Assembly (NCBI GenBank): GCA_003222385.1
Contig: QHVV01000110.1
Span: 10,169-46,428 of the forward strand
Direction: 5' to 3'
Source: Acidobacteriota bacterium
GTDB taxonomy: Bacteria > Acidobacteriota > Thermoanaerobaculia > UBA5066 > Gp7-AA6
Length of the DNA: 36,260 bases
The notes under the pieces are model-generated. The model searched no databases. It was given only the letters and a program-made list of their open reading frames with translations, and was not told the DNA's origin. The translations under genes were made by a program, and so were the position numbers. Of the stretch, positions 24,093 through 31,245 are shown piece by piece; the stretch's first letter is position 1, and each line of letters starts with the position of its first letter.

Positions 24093-26093
24093 ATGGCGCG
24101 CATCCTCGTCGTCGAAGACTCCCCGGACATCCGCGTTCTCGTGCGGATGCTGCTCGAGGCGGGCGGTCACGAGGTCACGACGGCGGGGGACGGCCGCGCT
24201 GGCGTCGACGCCGCGCGGCGGGAGCGGCCCGATCTCGTTCTCATGGACCTGTCGCTGCCGGTCCTCTCCGGATGGGAGGCGACGAAGGAGATCAAGAAGG
24301 ACCCGGGCACCGCCGGGATCCCGGTAGTCGCCGTCACCGCGCACGCCATGCACGGCGACCGCGAACGCGCCCTCGCCGCGGGGTGCGACGGTTTCATCCC
24401 CAAGCCGATCGACGGCGAGACGTTCGAGCCGCTCGTTCGTTCCTACCTGCGGTCCGCATCGGAAGAGCCCGTTCCGACGGCTTCCGGAGATTCGCCGCCG
24501 GCGGAAACGAAGCCGACCGTGACGGAGCCGGGTCGGATCCTGGTCGTGGACGATCACGACGAAGTCGCGCGGATCATCCGCGCCGACCTCGAGAGCGAAG
24601 GGCACGAGGTCGTCGTCGCGGGGACGCTCGAGGAAGCTTCATCGGTCGCGCAGGACGACCGGCCGTTCGACCTTGCGATCGTGGACGTGATGCTCGGAGA
24701 GGAGTCCGGGTACGACCTCGCGGCGGAGCTCGTGTCCCGCTCCGGCGAATATCTGCCGGTGCTGCTCGTGACCGCCGGAGAGATCGACCGCGAGAAAGGT
24801 TTTGCGGCGGGCGCGGACGACTTCATCGCCAAACCGCTGGACCCGACGGAGCTCGAGGCGCGCGCCCGATCCTTGATCCGCGTCGGCCGGGCGATCCGGT
24901 CCCAGGGACGGGCGGCCCGCGAGCGTTCCGAAGCGTACGAGAAGCTCGTCGAGCTCGATCGGCTGAAGTCGGACTTCCTTTCCACGGTTTCGCACGAGCT
25001 CCGCACACCGCTGAACACGATCATCCTGCTCTCCCACCTGATCGAGCGGGAGGGGCACACACCGACCGACGAAGAGCGCCGGCTGCACGACATCCACGTC
25101 ATCCGAGAGAGCGCCGAAACGCTCCTCCGGATGATCAACAACATCCTCGACCTCGCGAAGCTCGAGGCGGGACAGCGGGACCTCCACCCGCAGCAGGCGC
25201 CTCTCCGGCCGCTCCTCGCCGAGACGTCGGACTTACTCGAGCCGCAGGCTCGCGCGAAGGGCCTGGCGCTCGACACGGAGATCGCCTCCGATCTGCCGGA
25301 GACCGCCGTGCTCGACCGGGAAAAGGTTATTCGGGTTCTCATCAACCTTCTCTCGAACGCCGTCAAGTACACGCAAACCGGGCGCGTCGTGCTGCGGGCG
25401 GCGCCGTGGCAGGACAGCATCACGTTCGAGGTCGAGGACACGGGCAACGGCGTGCCCGCCCACCTCGCGGCGAAGGTGTTCGAGCCGTTCCGGCAGATCC
25501 GCACGGGAGACACCGAGGCTTCGCGCGGGAGCGGTCTCGGGTTGACCATCTCCAAGCAGCTGGTCGAGCTCATGGGCGGCGATCTCCTCTTCGACAGCCG
25601 CGAGGGGGAGGGAACCCGCGTGTCCTTCACCCTGCCGCAGCTCCGCGAGCTGCTCGCCGAGGGGATCGCGGCCGCCGCGCCGGCGGTCGCCGCGAGCGGG
25701 AAGGGGCGGCGGGTCCTGGTCGTCGAGGACGACCCATTCTCGCGCTACGGGCTGAAGAGTCTCCTCGAGTCGGAAGGCTACGAAGTCGCGGAAGCGGCCG
25801 CCCTCGCGGAGGCCGAAGAGGCGATCGAGCGGCGGACGCCGGACGTCCTCGTCCTCGACATCACGCTGCCGGACGGAGACGGCGCCGAGTGGCTTCAGCT
25901 GCTCGTCAAACGCGAAGGTCGATTGCCCTTTCCGGTCCTCGCGCTCACGGGGGTGACCGCCGACGAAGACACCCGGAGGATCGAGCGCGCCGGCGTCACC
26001 GCGATCCTGCAGAAGCCGGTCAACGTGGGGCTTCTCTTCCAGGCGCTCCAGAGCTGCCAAGGCGCGCGGGAGCCGGTTGCCCGGGGACGGTAG
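24093..26093 (+). CDS. Soluble hybrid histidine kinase: REC-REC-HisKA-HATPase-REC
   Basis: 666 residues, no membrane helix. Receiver 1 (1-118: ILVVEDSPDIRVLV, D52, FIPKPID) and receiver 2 (about 147-262: D198 in LAIVDVMLGEESGYDL, FIAKPLDP) are at the N-terminus. The HisKA domain has H301 in STVSHELRTPLNTI, then HATPase (N-box LINLLSNAVKYTQTG, G-box EDTGNGVPAH and GSGLGLTISKQLVELMGGDL). A third receiver ends the protein (about 540-660: VVEDDPFSRYGL, D589, LQKPVNVG). All three receivers keep the acidic pocket, Asp and Lys. Such kinases receive and pass on phosphate in multi-step relays. The start ATG 24093 is 17 bp after the previous kinase's stop, so the two are most likely one transcript. A separate output protein is not encoded beside them, except possibly the divergent NtrC-like regulator. 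Confidence 0.9.
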   Translation: MARILVVEDSPDIRVLVRMLLEAGGHEVTTAGDGRAGVDAARRERPDLVLMDLSLPVLSGWEATKEIKKDPGTAGIPVVAVTAHAMHGDRERALAAGCDGFIPKPIDGETFEPLVRSYLRSASEEPVPTASGDSPPAETKPTVTEPGRILVVDDHDEVARIIRADLESEGHEVVVAGTLEEASSVAQDDRPFDLAIVDVMLGEESGYDLAAELVSRSGEYLPVLLVTAGEIDREKGFAAGADDFIAKPLDPTELEARARSLIRVGRAIRSQGRAARERSEAYEKLVELDRLKSDFLSTVSHELRTPLNTIILLSHLIEREGHTPTDEERRLHDIHVIRESAETLLRMINNILDLAKLEAGQRDLHPQQAPLRPLLAETSDLLEPQARAKGLALDTEIASDLPETAVLDREKVIRVLINLLSNAVKYTQTGRVVLRAAPWQDSITFEVEDTGNGVPAHLAAKVFEPFRQIRTGDTEASRGSGLGLTISKQLVELMGGDLLFDSREGEGTRVSFTLPQLRELLAEGIAAAAPAVAASGKGRRVLVVEDDPFSRYGLKSLLESEGYEVAEAAALAEAEEAIERRTPDVLVLDITLPDGDGAEWLQLLVKREGRLPFPVLALTGVTADEDTRRIERAGVTAILQKPVNVGLLFQALQSCQGAREPVARGR

Positions 26094-26099
26094 CCGAAG

Positions 26100-27077
26100 C
26101 TAGGCGAGCACGTCCCTCCGGAGAAAAACGGCATAGGCGACGCCCGCCGCCGCCACCGCCCAGATCGTCAGGACCACGACCGAGAACGGCAGGGTCATGC
26201 CCGTGATCGGGGGTGGCGACCCCGAGTAGTAGTCGGGCAGCGGAAGGTTCGTCACGAAGAGATAGCGCTGCGCCTCCCAGGACGGCGCGACACGCGGGAG
26301 GATCGTTCCCGCGATCAGCGCCGCGAGCATCGTCCCCATCGCGGCGGCGGTCGAGCGCAGCACGACCGACGTCAGGAACGCGATCGCGCCCACGGTGAGC
26401 GCCGCGAACCACGCGAGCCCGAACGCCAGCAGTGCGTCTTCCCAGAGCGGCAGGGAGCGGACCCCGGCCGCGTCGAAGGTCTCGCCGGACAGGCGAAATC
26501 CCGCGAGAACCGGGGCGCCCCAACCCCGGTAGCCGAAGGCGAGCCCTCCGAAGAGATAAGCGACGAGACCTCCGAGCGCCACGGTCAACGTGATCGCCGC
26601 GACGAGCGCGGCGAACTTCGACGAGAGCACCCGCGCGCGGCCGACCGGCCGGGTCAGGAGCAGCTTGATGGTGCCCTGCGCGAACTCGGACGAGACGATG
26701 TCCGCCGCGAAAAGAATCGCGAGAAGCGGCAACAGGAGGTAGCTCGACGCGTTGGCGAAGGCCCGCGCGAAGAGCGGTCCCGAGACCGCGTCCGGGTTGA
26801 CGTTGCGGTCGAGGTGATACTGCACGCGCGCGATCTCGAAACGGACCCATCGGAGCTGCGTCTTCGGAAGTCGGCCCGAGCGCTCCCAGTTCTGCATCCT
26901 CGCGACGCGCTCCTGCGCCTCGATCCTCCAGTCCCGTCCGGGACGGCGGTCCTTCGCCTGCGTCTGCGCGAAGACGATCAGGCCGTTCAGGGCGACGAGG
27001 ATCAAGAGCGCGACCCGGAACCGCCGACGCTTCAGGAGCTTCAGGATCTCGTTCTCGACGAGCGGCGCGAATTTCAC
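26100..27077 (-). CDS. ABC transporter permease (ABC-2 / NosY-like type)
   Basis: 325 residues, membrane permease with six or so helices: RVALLILVALNGLIVFAQT at the N-terminus, LLLPLLAILFAADIVSSEF, AALVAAITLTVALGGLVAYLF, LLAFGLAWFAALTVGAIAFL, AAMGTMLAALIAGTILP, PFSVVVLTIWAVAAAGVAYA. The cytoplasmic helix DIVSSEFAQGTIKLLLTRPV is the typical NosY/ABC-2 coupling motif. An extended loop at about 45-105 lies between the first and second helices, as in Na+ or antibiotic exporters. GTG start 27077 overlaps the ATPase stop (GTGA). Substrate unknown; exporters of this class move drugs, peptides or ions or support membrane assembly. Converges with the hybrid kinase gene, with 6 bp between the stop codons and no visible terminator. 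Confidence 0.9.
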   Translation of the reverse strand: MKFAPLVENEILKLLKRRRFRVALLILVALNGLIVFAQTQAKDRRPGRDWRIEAQERVARMQNWERSGRLPKTQLRWVRFEIARVQYHLDRNVNPDAVSGPLFARAFANASSYLLLPLLAILFAADIVSSEFAQGTIKLLLTRPVGRARVLSSKFAALVAAITLTVALGGLVAYLFGGLAFGYRGWGAPVLAGFRLSGETFDAAGVRSLPLWEDALLAFGLAWFAALTVGAIAFLTSVVLRSTAAAMGTMLAALIAGTILPRVAPSWEAQRYLFVTNLPLPDYYSGSPPPITGMTLPFSVVVLTIWAVAAAGVAYAVFLRRDVLA

Positions 27078-27994
27078 ACGGTCTCCCCGCCGGTCACCTC
27101 GAGGAAGAGCTCTTCGAGCGTCGAGGACTGGCGTTCGACGCCGAAGACCCGCACATCGGCCGACCCGAGCGCCGCGAGCGCCTCGGGAACGGCCTCGCGG
27201 GGCACCTCGGCCGACACGTTTTCGTCTCCGTCCACACGGGCCGCGCCGTCCCGTGCGAACGTCTTCAGGATCTCGGCCGCTCGCGCCACCGGGCGCGCGA
27301 AGAAGATCAGCCGGTCGGCGCCGCGCTTCGCGAGGAGCTCGCGCACCGGTCCCATCGCGAGCGTTCGGCCGCGGTGAATGATCGCGACGCGATCGCACAT
27401 CTGCTCGACTTCCGCGAGAAGGTGGCTCGAAACGAACACCGCGATCCCGCGGTCGGAGGCGAGGTGCCGGATGAGCTCACGGATCTCGCGGATTCCCGCG
27501 GGATCGAGACCGTTCGCCGGCTCGTCCAGGATCAGGAGGTCCGGCGCCCCGAGCAGCGCCTGCGCGAGGCCGAGCCGCTGGCGCATCCCGAGCGAGTACG
27601 TCGCCACGCGTTCGTCCAGGCGCGATTCGAGCGCGACGAGCCGGGCGAGCTCGGGGATCCGCGATTCCGCACCGTTCGGCAGCATCCGTGCGAAGTGGAG
27701 GAGGTTTTCACGCCCCGTCAGATACGGATAGAGGTCGGTGGACTCGACGATGCAGCCCACCCGCGACATCGCCTTCGAGAAGTCGCGAGCGATATCGAAG
27801 CCCGCGATCCGGATCTCGCCGCGGTCCGGACGCGCCAGGCCCGTGAGCATGCGGATCGTCGTTGTCTTGCCCGCGCCGTTGGGGCCGAGGAACCCGAACA
27901 CCTCGCCTTTGACCAGATCAAAAGACACGTCGGAGACGACCTCGCGTTTTCCGAACCGCTTCGTGAGCGCCCGCGCCGACAGCACGACTTTCAT
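27074..27994 (-). CDS. ABC transporter ATP-binding protein
   Basis: 306 residues. The nucleotide-binding domain (1-220) has Walker A GFLGPNGAGKTTTIRMLTGL, Q-loop region GCIVESTDLYPYLTGRENL (Glu in place of the usual Gln, as in many NatA/CcmA-like ATPases), signature SLGMRQRLGLAQALL, Walker B LLILDEPANGLDP and H-loop VFVSSHLLAEV. The C-terminal 85 residues are the variable regulatory part seen in Na+/drug-exporter ATPases. The start ATG 27994 is 17 bp from the divergent ATG of the SGNH hydrolase, so both have an extremely short leader. Partner permease overlaps by 4 bp downstream. An export role is inferred from the permease type. Confidence 0.94.
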   Translation of the reverse strand: MKVVLSARALTKRFGKREVVSDVSFDLVKGEVFGFLGPNGAGKTTTIRMLTGLARPDRGEIRIAGFDIARDFSKAMSRVGCIVESTDLYPYLTGRENLLHFARMLPNGAESRIPELARLVALESRLDERVATYSLGMRQRLGLAQALLGAPDLLILDEPANGLDPAGIREIRELIRHLASDRGIAVFVSSHLLAEVEQMCDRVAIIHRGRTLAMGPVRELLAKRGADRLIFFARPVARAAEILKTFARDGAARVDGDENVSAEVPREAVPEALAALGSADVRVFGVERQSSTLEELFLEVTGGETV

Positions 27995-28005
27995 CGCCGT
28001 ATTAT
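27976..28005. promoter_or_regulatory. Compact divergent promoter, probably leaderless on both sides
   Basis: Only 17 bp separate the ATG codons of the ABC ATPase and the SGNH hydrolase. On the plus strand CCGACA (27976-27981) is 18 bp before TATTAT (28000-28005), which would put the start at or next to the ATG at 28012. On the minus strand TAATAC (28004-27999) leaves a similar distance to the ATG at 27994. No Shine-Dalgarno sequence fits in between. Both transcripts would be leaderless; the -35 of the minus strand is not apparent. Confidence 0.4.
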
Positions 28006-28011
28006 CCCGGC

Positions 28012-28806
28012 ATGCCCCGGACCTCGCGTCTCTGGCTGTGGCACGTCCCGGCCACGATCGCGACGATCGCCGGTCTCGTTTTCGCCGCCGGATTCTGGCT
28101 GGCTCTGCGCGGAGGCGCCGGCGCAACGCTGGGCGAGCCGCCGCCGGCGGCGGCGAAGCAGGAATCCCTGCGTCCCGCCGGGAAGCGTCTCGTTCTGGTC
28201 CTCGGCGATTCGCTGTCGCACGGCACGGGCGATCCGACCGGAAGAGGTTATGCGGCCGACGTCGCCGATTCTCTCCGGCGGCGCGGCCCCGTCGAGCTCG
28301 TGAACCTGGCGGTCGCGGGCGCGGAATCTTCCGACCTCCGGGAGGTCGTCGGGAGCGCCAACGTCCGCTCGCTCGCGTCCTCGGCCAGCCTGATCCTGCT
28401 TTCGATCGGGGGCAACGACCTGTCGCACTCGCTCGGCGGCGCGGGCGCGCCGGCCGAGGCGTTGTCCGCGGTCTCGGCGGCCCGCGCCCGGCTCGCCGCG
28501 AATCTGCGCGCGATCCTTTCGGAGCTCCGGGCCGCGAACCCGTCCGCGCCGATCTGCGTGCTCGCTCTCTATCAACCTTTCTCGGGAGACGGCCGGGACG
28601 TCCGCGTCGGCGCGTCTCTCGTCCTCGCCTGGAGCAACCTGATCGGCGAGACCGCGCTCGCGTTTCCGAACGTCGCCGCGGTCCCGGTTTTCGACCTCTT
28701 TCAGGGCCGCCCGGACCGCCTCGCCTCCGACCGCTTCCACCCGAATCGCGACGGTTACCGCACGATCGCGGACCGCGTCATCCAGACCCTGCCGCGCGAC
28801 CTCTAG
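28012..28806 (+). CDS. SGNH/GDSL hydrolase, membrane-anchored
   Basis: 264 residues. An N-terminal membrane anchor or signal (about 8-32: LWHVPATIATIAGLVFAAGF) is followed by an SGNH fold: block I LVLVLGDSLSHGTGD (catalytic Ser in GDS), block II AVAGAESSDLREV with Gly, block III LLSIGGNDLSHSLG (GxND) and block V ASDRFHPNRDGY with the Asp-x-x-His pair. It resembles the TesA/lysophospholipase-like GDSL family, acting outside the cytoplasmic membrane on an ester. Start ATG 28012 with the divergent ABC ATPase start 17 bp away. The terminator downstream (28822-28852) is on the other strand. Substrate cannot be predicted. Confidence 0.9.
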   Translation: MPRTSRLWLWHVPATIATIAGLVFAAGFWLALRGGAGATLGEPPPAAAKQESLRPAGKRLVLVLGDSLSHGTGDPTGRGYAADVADSLRRRGPVELVNLAVAGAESSDLREVVGSANVRSLASSASLILLSIGGNDLSHSLGGAGAPAEALSAVSAARARLAANLRAILSELRAANPSAPICVLALYQPFSGDGRDVRVGASLVLAWSNLIGETALAFPNVAAVPVFDLFQGRPDRLASDRFHPNRDGYRTIADRVIQTLPRDL

Positions 28807-28821
28807 AGTCTGGAGCGACCC

Positions 28822-28852
28822 AAAAAAAGCCGCCTCGAAGATCGAGACGGCT
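28822..28852 (-). terminator. Rho-independent terminator of the Tyr-rich secreted protein gene
   Basis: On the minus strand AGCCG-CTCGA arms (28852-28842 paired with 28838-28828, one internal A/C mismatch, 3-base loop) are followed by TTTTTTT (28828-28822). It lies about 40 bp after the gene's stop at 28893. It could also serve as the end of the plus-strand hydrolase transcript but has no T run in that direction. Confidence 0.8.
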
Positions 28853-28892
28853 TGCCGGGAAGGAGGAGTACCCGGCCACTCGGTCCGAATGC

Positions 28893-29402
28893 TCAGCGAT
28901 AGTCGGGGTAGTAACTGCGGTCCCAGTACGACCGGTTGAAGTCGTAGTACGGGTCTCCGCAGTACGCTCCGTCCGGCTGACAGGGCGGGCCACCCCGGTA
29001 ATACCGATTGCCGGAGTAGCCGTCGCCGTAAAAGCCCCGTCCGTACACCACCGGCCTCTCGACAACGACGTAACGGGTCCGATACCGGCGAACCGGGATC
29101 CAGTGCGAGTGATAGAGACGATGCGTCCGGCAGCCGAACACCGGGCTGTAGAAGCCGTAGCCCAGGCGCGGGCGGTAGATCACCCGGTGGCCATACGGAA
29201 CGTACGAACCGACCGGAAACCCCCGATATCCGTAGTATCCGTAGCCGTAGTACGGATCGCCGACGCCGACCGAGATCGAGCCGTGCGGCACCGGAAATCT
29301 CCCGTAGAAGCTGACCTGCGCCTGCGCGGAAGAGGGAACGAAGAACGCCAGCGCCGCCGCGAGGACAGCGCCTCCAAACGCAATTCGAATTGCTTTTCGC
29401 AT
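28893..29402 (-). CDS. Secreted tyrosine/glycine-rich protein, unknown
   Basis: 169 residues from ATG 29402, which has GGAGG five bases upstream; an ATG further 5' is less likely. Signal peptide MRKAIRIAFGGAVLAAALAF then PSSAQAQ, with cleavage near AQA-Q. The mature part is rich in Tyr, Gly and Arg with motifs such as DPYYGYGYYGYRGFPVG, GHRVIYRPRLGYGFYSP and DPYYDFNRSYWDRSYYPDYR; roughly one residue in six is Tyr. Three cysteines lie in the mature chain (GCR, PPCQ, AYCG). Such low-complexity proteins are common in Gram-negative envelopes, and the role is unknown (matrix or surface layer is a guess). A strong terminator follows and an upstream hairpin precedes the start, so it is a single-gene unit. 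Confidence 0.8.
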   Translation of the reverse strand: MRKAIRIAFGGAVLAAALAFFVPSSAQAQVSFYGRFPVPHGSISVGVGDPYYGYGYYGYRGFPVGSYVPYGHRVIYRPRLGYGFYSPVFGCRTHRLYHSHWIPVRRYRTRYVVVERPVVYGRGFYGDGYSGNRYYRGGPPCQPDGAYCGDPYYDFNRSYWDRSYYPDYR

Positions 29403-29419
29403 CACAACCTCCCGCCGCT

Positions 29420-29443
29420 CCTCCAGCGGCATCCTCCTGGAGG
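29420..29443 (-). promoter_or_regulatory. Hairpin in the leader of the Tyr-rich protein gene
   Basis: Perfect 7-bp arms CCTCCAG (29420-29426) and CTGGAGG (29437-29443) with a 10-bp loop, ending 17 bp upstream of the ATG at 29402 and next to the GGGAGG site. The longer reading of the gene would start inside it. It may affect ribosome access or mRNA stability. Intergenic span 29403-29567 otherwise holds no gene. Confidence 0.4.
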
Positions 29444-29567
29444 GGCAATGCAGGTGCCAGGCGGATCAATCTGAAACTAAAGGACTTGTCGAACTGCGCG
29501 CCCCGCGCTCTGTCCGCTCGGAAGGTCAAATGGACGCCGGGAAGGGACGGTCGTGAACCGGCGGGCT

Positions 29568-29879
29568 CTACCAGGGTTTTCGGGCGCGGCCGACCGCTCT
29601 TCCCAGGCCGAACAGGAGCGACGCGGCCGACGCAACACGGCCGAGCTTCGCGGAGAGCGAGCGCTTGCCGAAGAGCTTGTGAAAGACGGTCCACGCCGCG
29701 GCGAGCCCTCCCGCGATGAAGCCCGCCGTCTTCCAGCGGGAGGCGACCCGGTCGATCTCGCCGCGCAGCCCGGAGACCTCGCGTGCGAGAACGTCGCGCT
29801 CGAACTCGCCGCGCCGCCGCAGACCCTCGACCCGGTCGGACCGTTTCGACCCCGTCGGGCGCTTCGGCGCTTCCGTCAT
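29568..29879 (-). CDS. Small membrane-associated protein, YqjK-like position
   Basis: 103 residues. A basic N-terminal region with a helical segment (FERDVLAREVSGLRGEIDRV) leads to a hydrophobic helix WKTAGFIAGGLAAAWTVF, then a basic stretch (FGKRSLSAKLGRV) and a second weakly hydrophobic helix AASLLFGLGRAVG. The ATG at 29879 overlaps the stop of the upstream gene as ATGA. The order (holin-X protein followed by a short basic membrane protein) resembles the yqjE-yqjK arrangement of enterobacteria; that is suggestive, not proof. Function unknown. It is the last gene of the long minus-strand operon beginning at 35430. Confidence 0.6.
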   Translation of the reverse strand: MTEAPKRPTGSKRSDRVEGLRRRGEFERDVLAREVSGLRGEIDRVASRWKTAGFIAGGLAAAWTVFHKLFGKRSLSAKLGRVASAASLLFGLGRAVGRARKPW

Positions 29880-30460
29880 TCCGAGCCCGCCCGGAAGCGT
29901 TCCTCGAGGTCGCTGACGGGCGATTCCGCGCCGACCTTTTCCTCCCGGTCGGTTTCTTCCGGAGTCGCGCTCGCCCTTTCGGCCGCCAGCGCGTCGGCGC
30001 TGGCCGGGCCCTGGTCTCCACCGGGGCCCGGTGCGCGGACGGCCTCGAGGTCGCGCTGAATCTCCGCGCGCGTCGCTGGAAAGTTGAACAGGCGGGCGCG
30101 CGAGAGCGCCTTCGCTCCCGCGAAACCCGCGGCCGCGGCCACGGCGACGTAGAGCACGAACGCGGCGAGGAGGCCCGCAATCGGGCCGCCCAGGAGTTTC
30201 GCGAGGATCGCGGCGACGAGCGCGGTCGCAAGCAGGAGGCCGAGCACGGCGAACAGGGCGGCCACGGAAAATCCCACGGCCGCCTTGCCGAGGCGGGACC
30301 CTTTCTCCGCCAGCTCTTCGCGGAAGATTTCGGCTCGCGTGGCGACGAGCGCGCGCGCCGCCCGCTTGACCGCGGCGATCCGATCCTTCCAGCCCGGATC
30401 CGGAGCGTCTTCGAGGATTTCGGCGTCCGTCTCACCCGTCGGATCGGAGCGGGGAAACAT
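29876..30460 (-). CDS. YqjE/phage-holin-3_6-like membrane protein
   Basis: 194 residues. An N-terminal amphipathic region (KDRIAAVKRAARALVATRAE, then IFREELAEKGSRLGKAAVGF) leads to two long transmembrane helices, SVAALFAVLGLLLATALVAAIL and GLLAAFVLYVAVAAAAGFAG. An acidic, Ala/Pro/Glu-rich C-terminal tail follows (about 140-194). The sequence layout matches the holin-X (Phage_holin_3_6, formerly DUF1469) family that includes YqjE. The family is not a phage lysis holin in most bacteria; envelope stress roles are suspected. The ATG shares one base with the stop of pxpA (TGATG). The tail length is unusual. Confidence 0.7.
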   Translation of the reverse strand: MFPRSDPTGETDAEILEDAPDPGWKDRIAAVKRAARALVATRAEIFREELAEKGSRLGKAAVGFSVAALFAVLGLLLATALVAAILAKLLGGPIAGLLAAFVLYVAVAAAAGFAGAKALSRARLFNFPATRAEIQRDLEAVRAPGPGGDQGPASADALAAERASATPEETDREEKVGAESPVSDLEERFRAGSE

Positions 30461-31233
30461 CAGGCGGCGCCGGTCTCGCGCCGGGTCAGGAGCGCGACGT
30501 CGAGCGGGGCGATCCGAATGCCGGCGGTCCGGAATCGCTCGTGAATCTTTTTCGCGATTTCCGCGGCGCCCGGAGTGTCGCCGTGAAGACAGACTGTGTC
30601 CGCGCGCACCGGGATCGACGATCCGTTCTCCGCGACGGCGGTTCCGTCCCGCGCGAGGCGAACGGCCTGCTCCGCGGCCTCATCGGGGTCCGTCAGCAAC
30701 GCTCCGGTCTGACCGCGCGGCACGAGCGTCCCGTCCGCCCGGTAACGGCGATCCGCGAACGCTTCCTCGGCGACCGGCAACCCGGCTTCGCGGCCCGCGC
30801 CGATCAGCATCGAGCCGGCCGCGCCGACGAGGACGAGGTGGGTCCCGACGCGGCGCACGCCCTCGGCGATCGCGCGCGCGACGTCGGGGAACTCGGCGCC
30901 CCGGTGATACAGCGCGCCGTGCGGCTTGACGTGTGTCAACCGCGCGCCGCGCGACCGCACGAACCCCTGGAGCGCGGCGACCTGGTAGACGACCAGGTTC
31001 TCGATTTCGTCGAACGCCATCTCCATCGCCACGCGGCCGAAGTTCTCCCGGTCCGGGTACCCCGGATGCGCCCCGACGCGCACCCCGCGGGAAAGCGCGA
31101 GCTCGACGGTCTGATCCATCGTCGTGGGATCGCCGGCGTGCACGCCGCACGCGACGTTCGCCGACGTGACGTAGGGGAGCAGCGCTCCGTCGTCCATCCC
31201 TTCCCCGACGTCGGCGTTCAGGTCCACGCTCAC
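30460..31233 (-). CDS. pxpA: 5-oxoprolinase subunit A (LamB/YcsF family)
   Basis: 257 residues, normal for the family. PxpA with PxpB and PxpC hydrolyses 5-oxoproline (pyroglutamate) to glutamate using ATP. The fold is a TIM-like barrel with SVDLNADVGEG at the N-terminus, TSANVACGVHAGDPTTM, VGAHPGYPDRENFGR, HVKPHGALYHRG and DTVCLHGDTPGAAEIAK, all strongly conserved metal/substrate motifs. The start GTG 31233 is next to a second GTG two codons downstream; either fits the MSVDLNAD start. It follows pxpC by 12 bp. The reversed order here is pxpB-pxpC-pxpA, as often found. Confidence 0.95.
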   Translation of the reverse strand: MSVDLNADVGEGMDDGALLPYVTSANVACGVHAGDPTTMDQTVELALSRGVRVGAHPGYPDRENFGRVAMEMAFDEIENLVVYQVAALQGFVRSRGARLTHVKPHGALYHRGAEFPDVARAIAEGVRRVGTHLVLVGAAGSMLIGAGREAGLPVAEEAFADRRYRADGTLVPRGQTGALLTDPDEAAEQAVRLARDGTAVAENGSSIPVRADTVCLHGDTPGAAEIAKKIHERFRTAGIRIAPLDVALLTRRETGAA

Positions 31234-31245
31234 GACAGGCGGATG

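Noticed and set aside
29403-29567. Possible RNA gene between the Tyr-rich protein gene and the operon end
   Set aside because: No tRNA-like clover leaf or known RNA motif seen; only the leader hairpin of the secreted protein gene.
29875-29885. GTCATTCCGAG match to the 1343 repeat family
   Set aside because: Only 11 bases match, it lacks the GAGCGAAGCGA continuation, and it lies in the overlap of two coding genes.
27991-30435. Minus-strand open frame of 814 codons over the hydrolase and secreted protein genes
   Set aside because: Runs antisense to the SGNH hydrolase and out of frame with the Tyr-rich protein; no family signature. High GC removes stop codons.
29876-30460. Phage lysis holin / prophage remnant
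   Set aside because: Holin-X/YqjE-type proteins are ordinary chromosomal genes, it is embedded in a metabolic operon, and no phage genes lie nearby.
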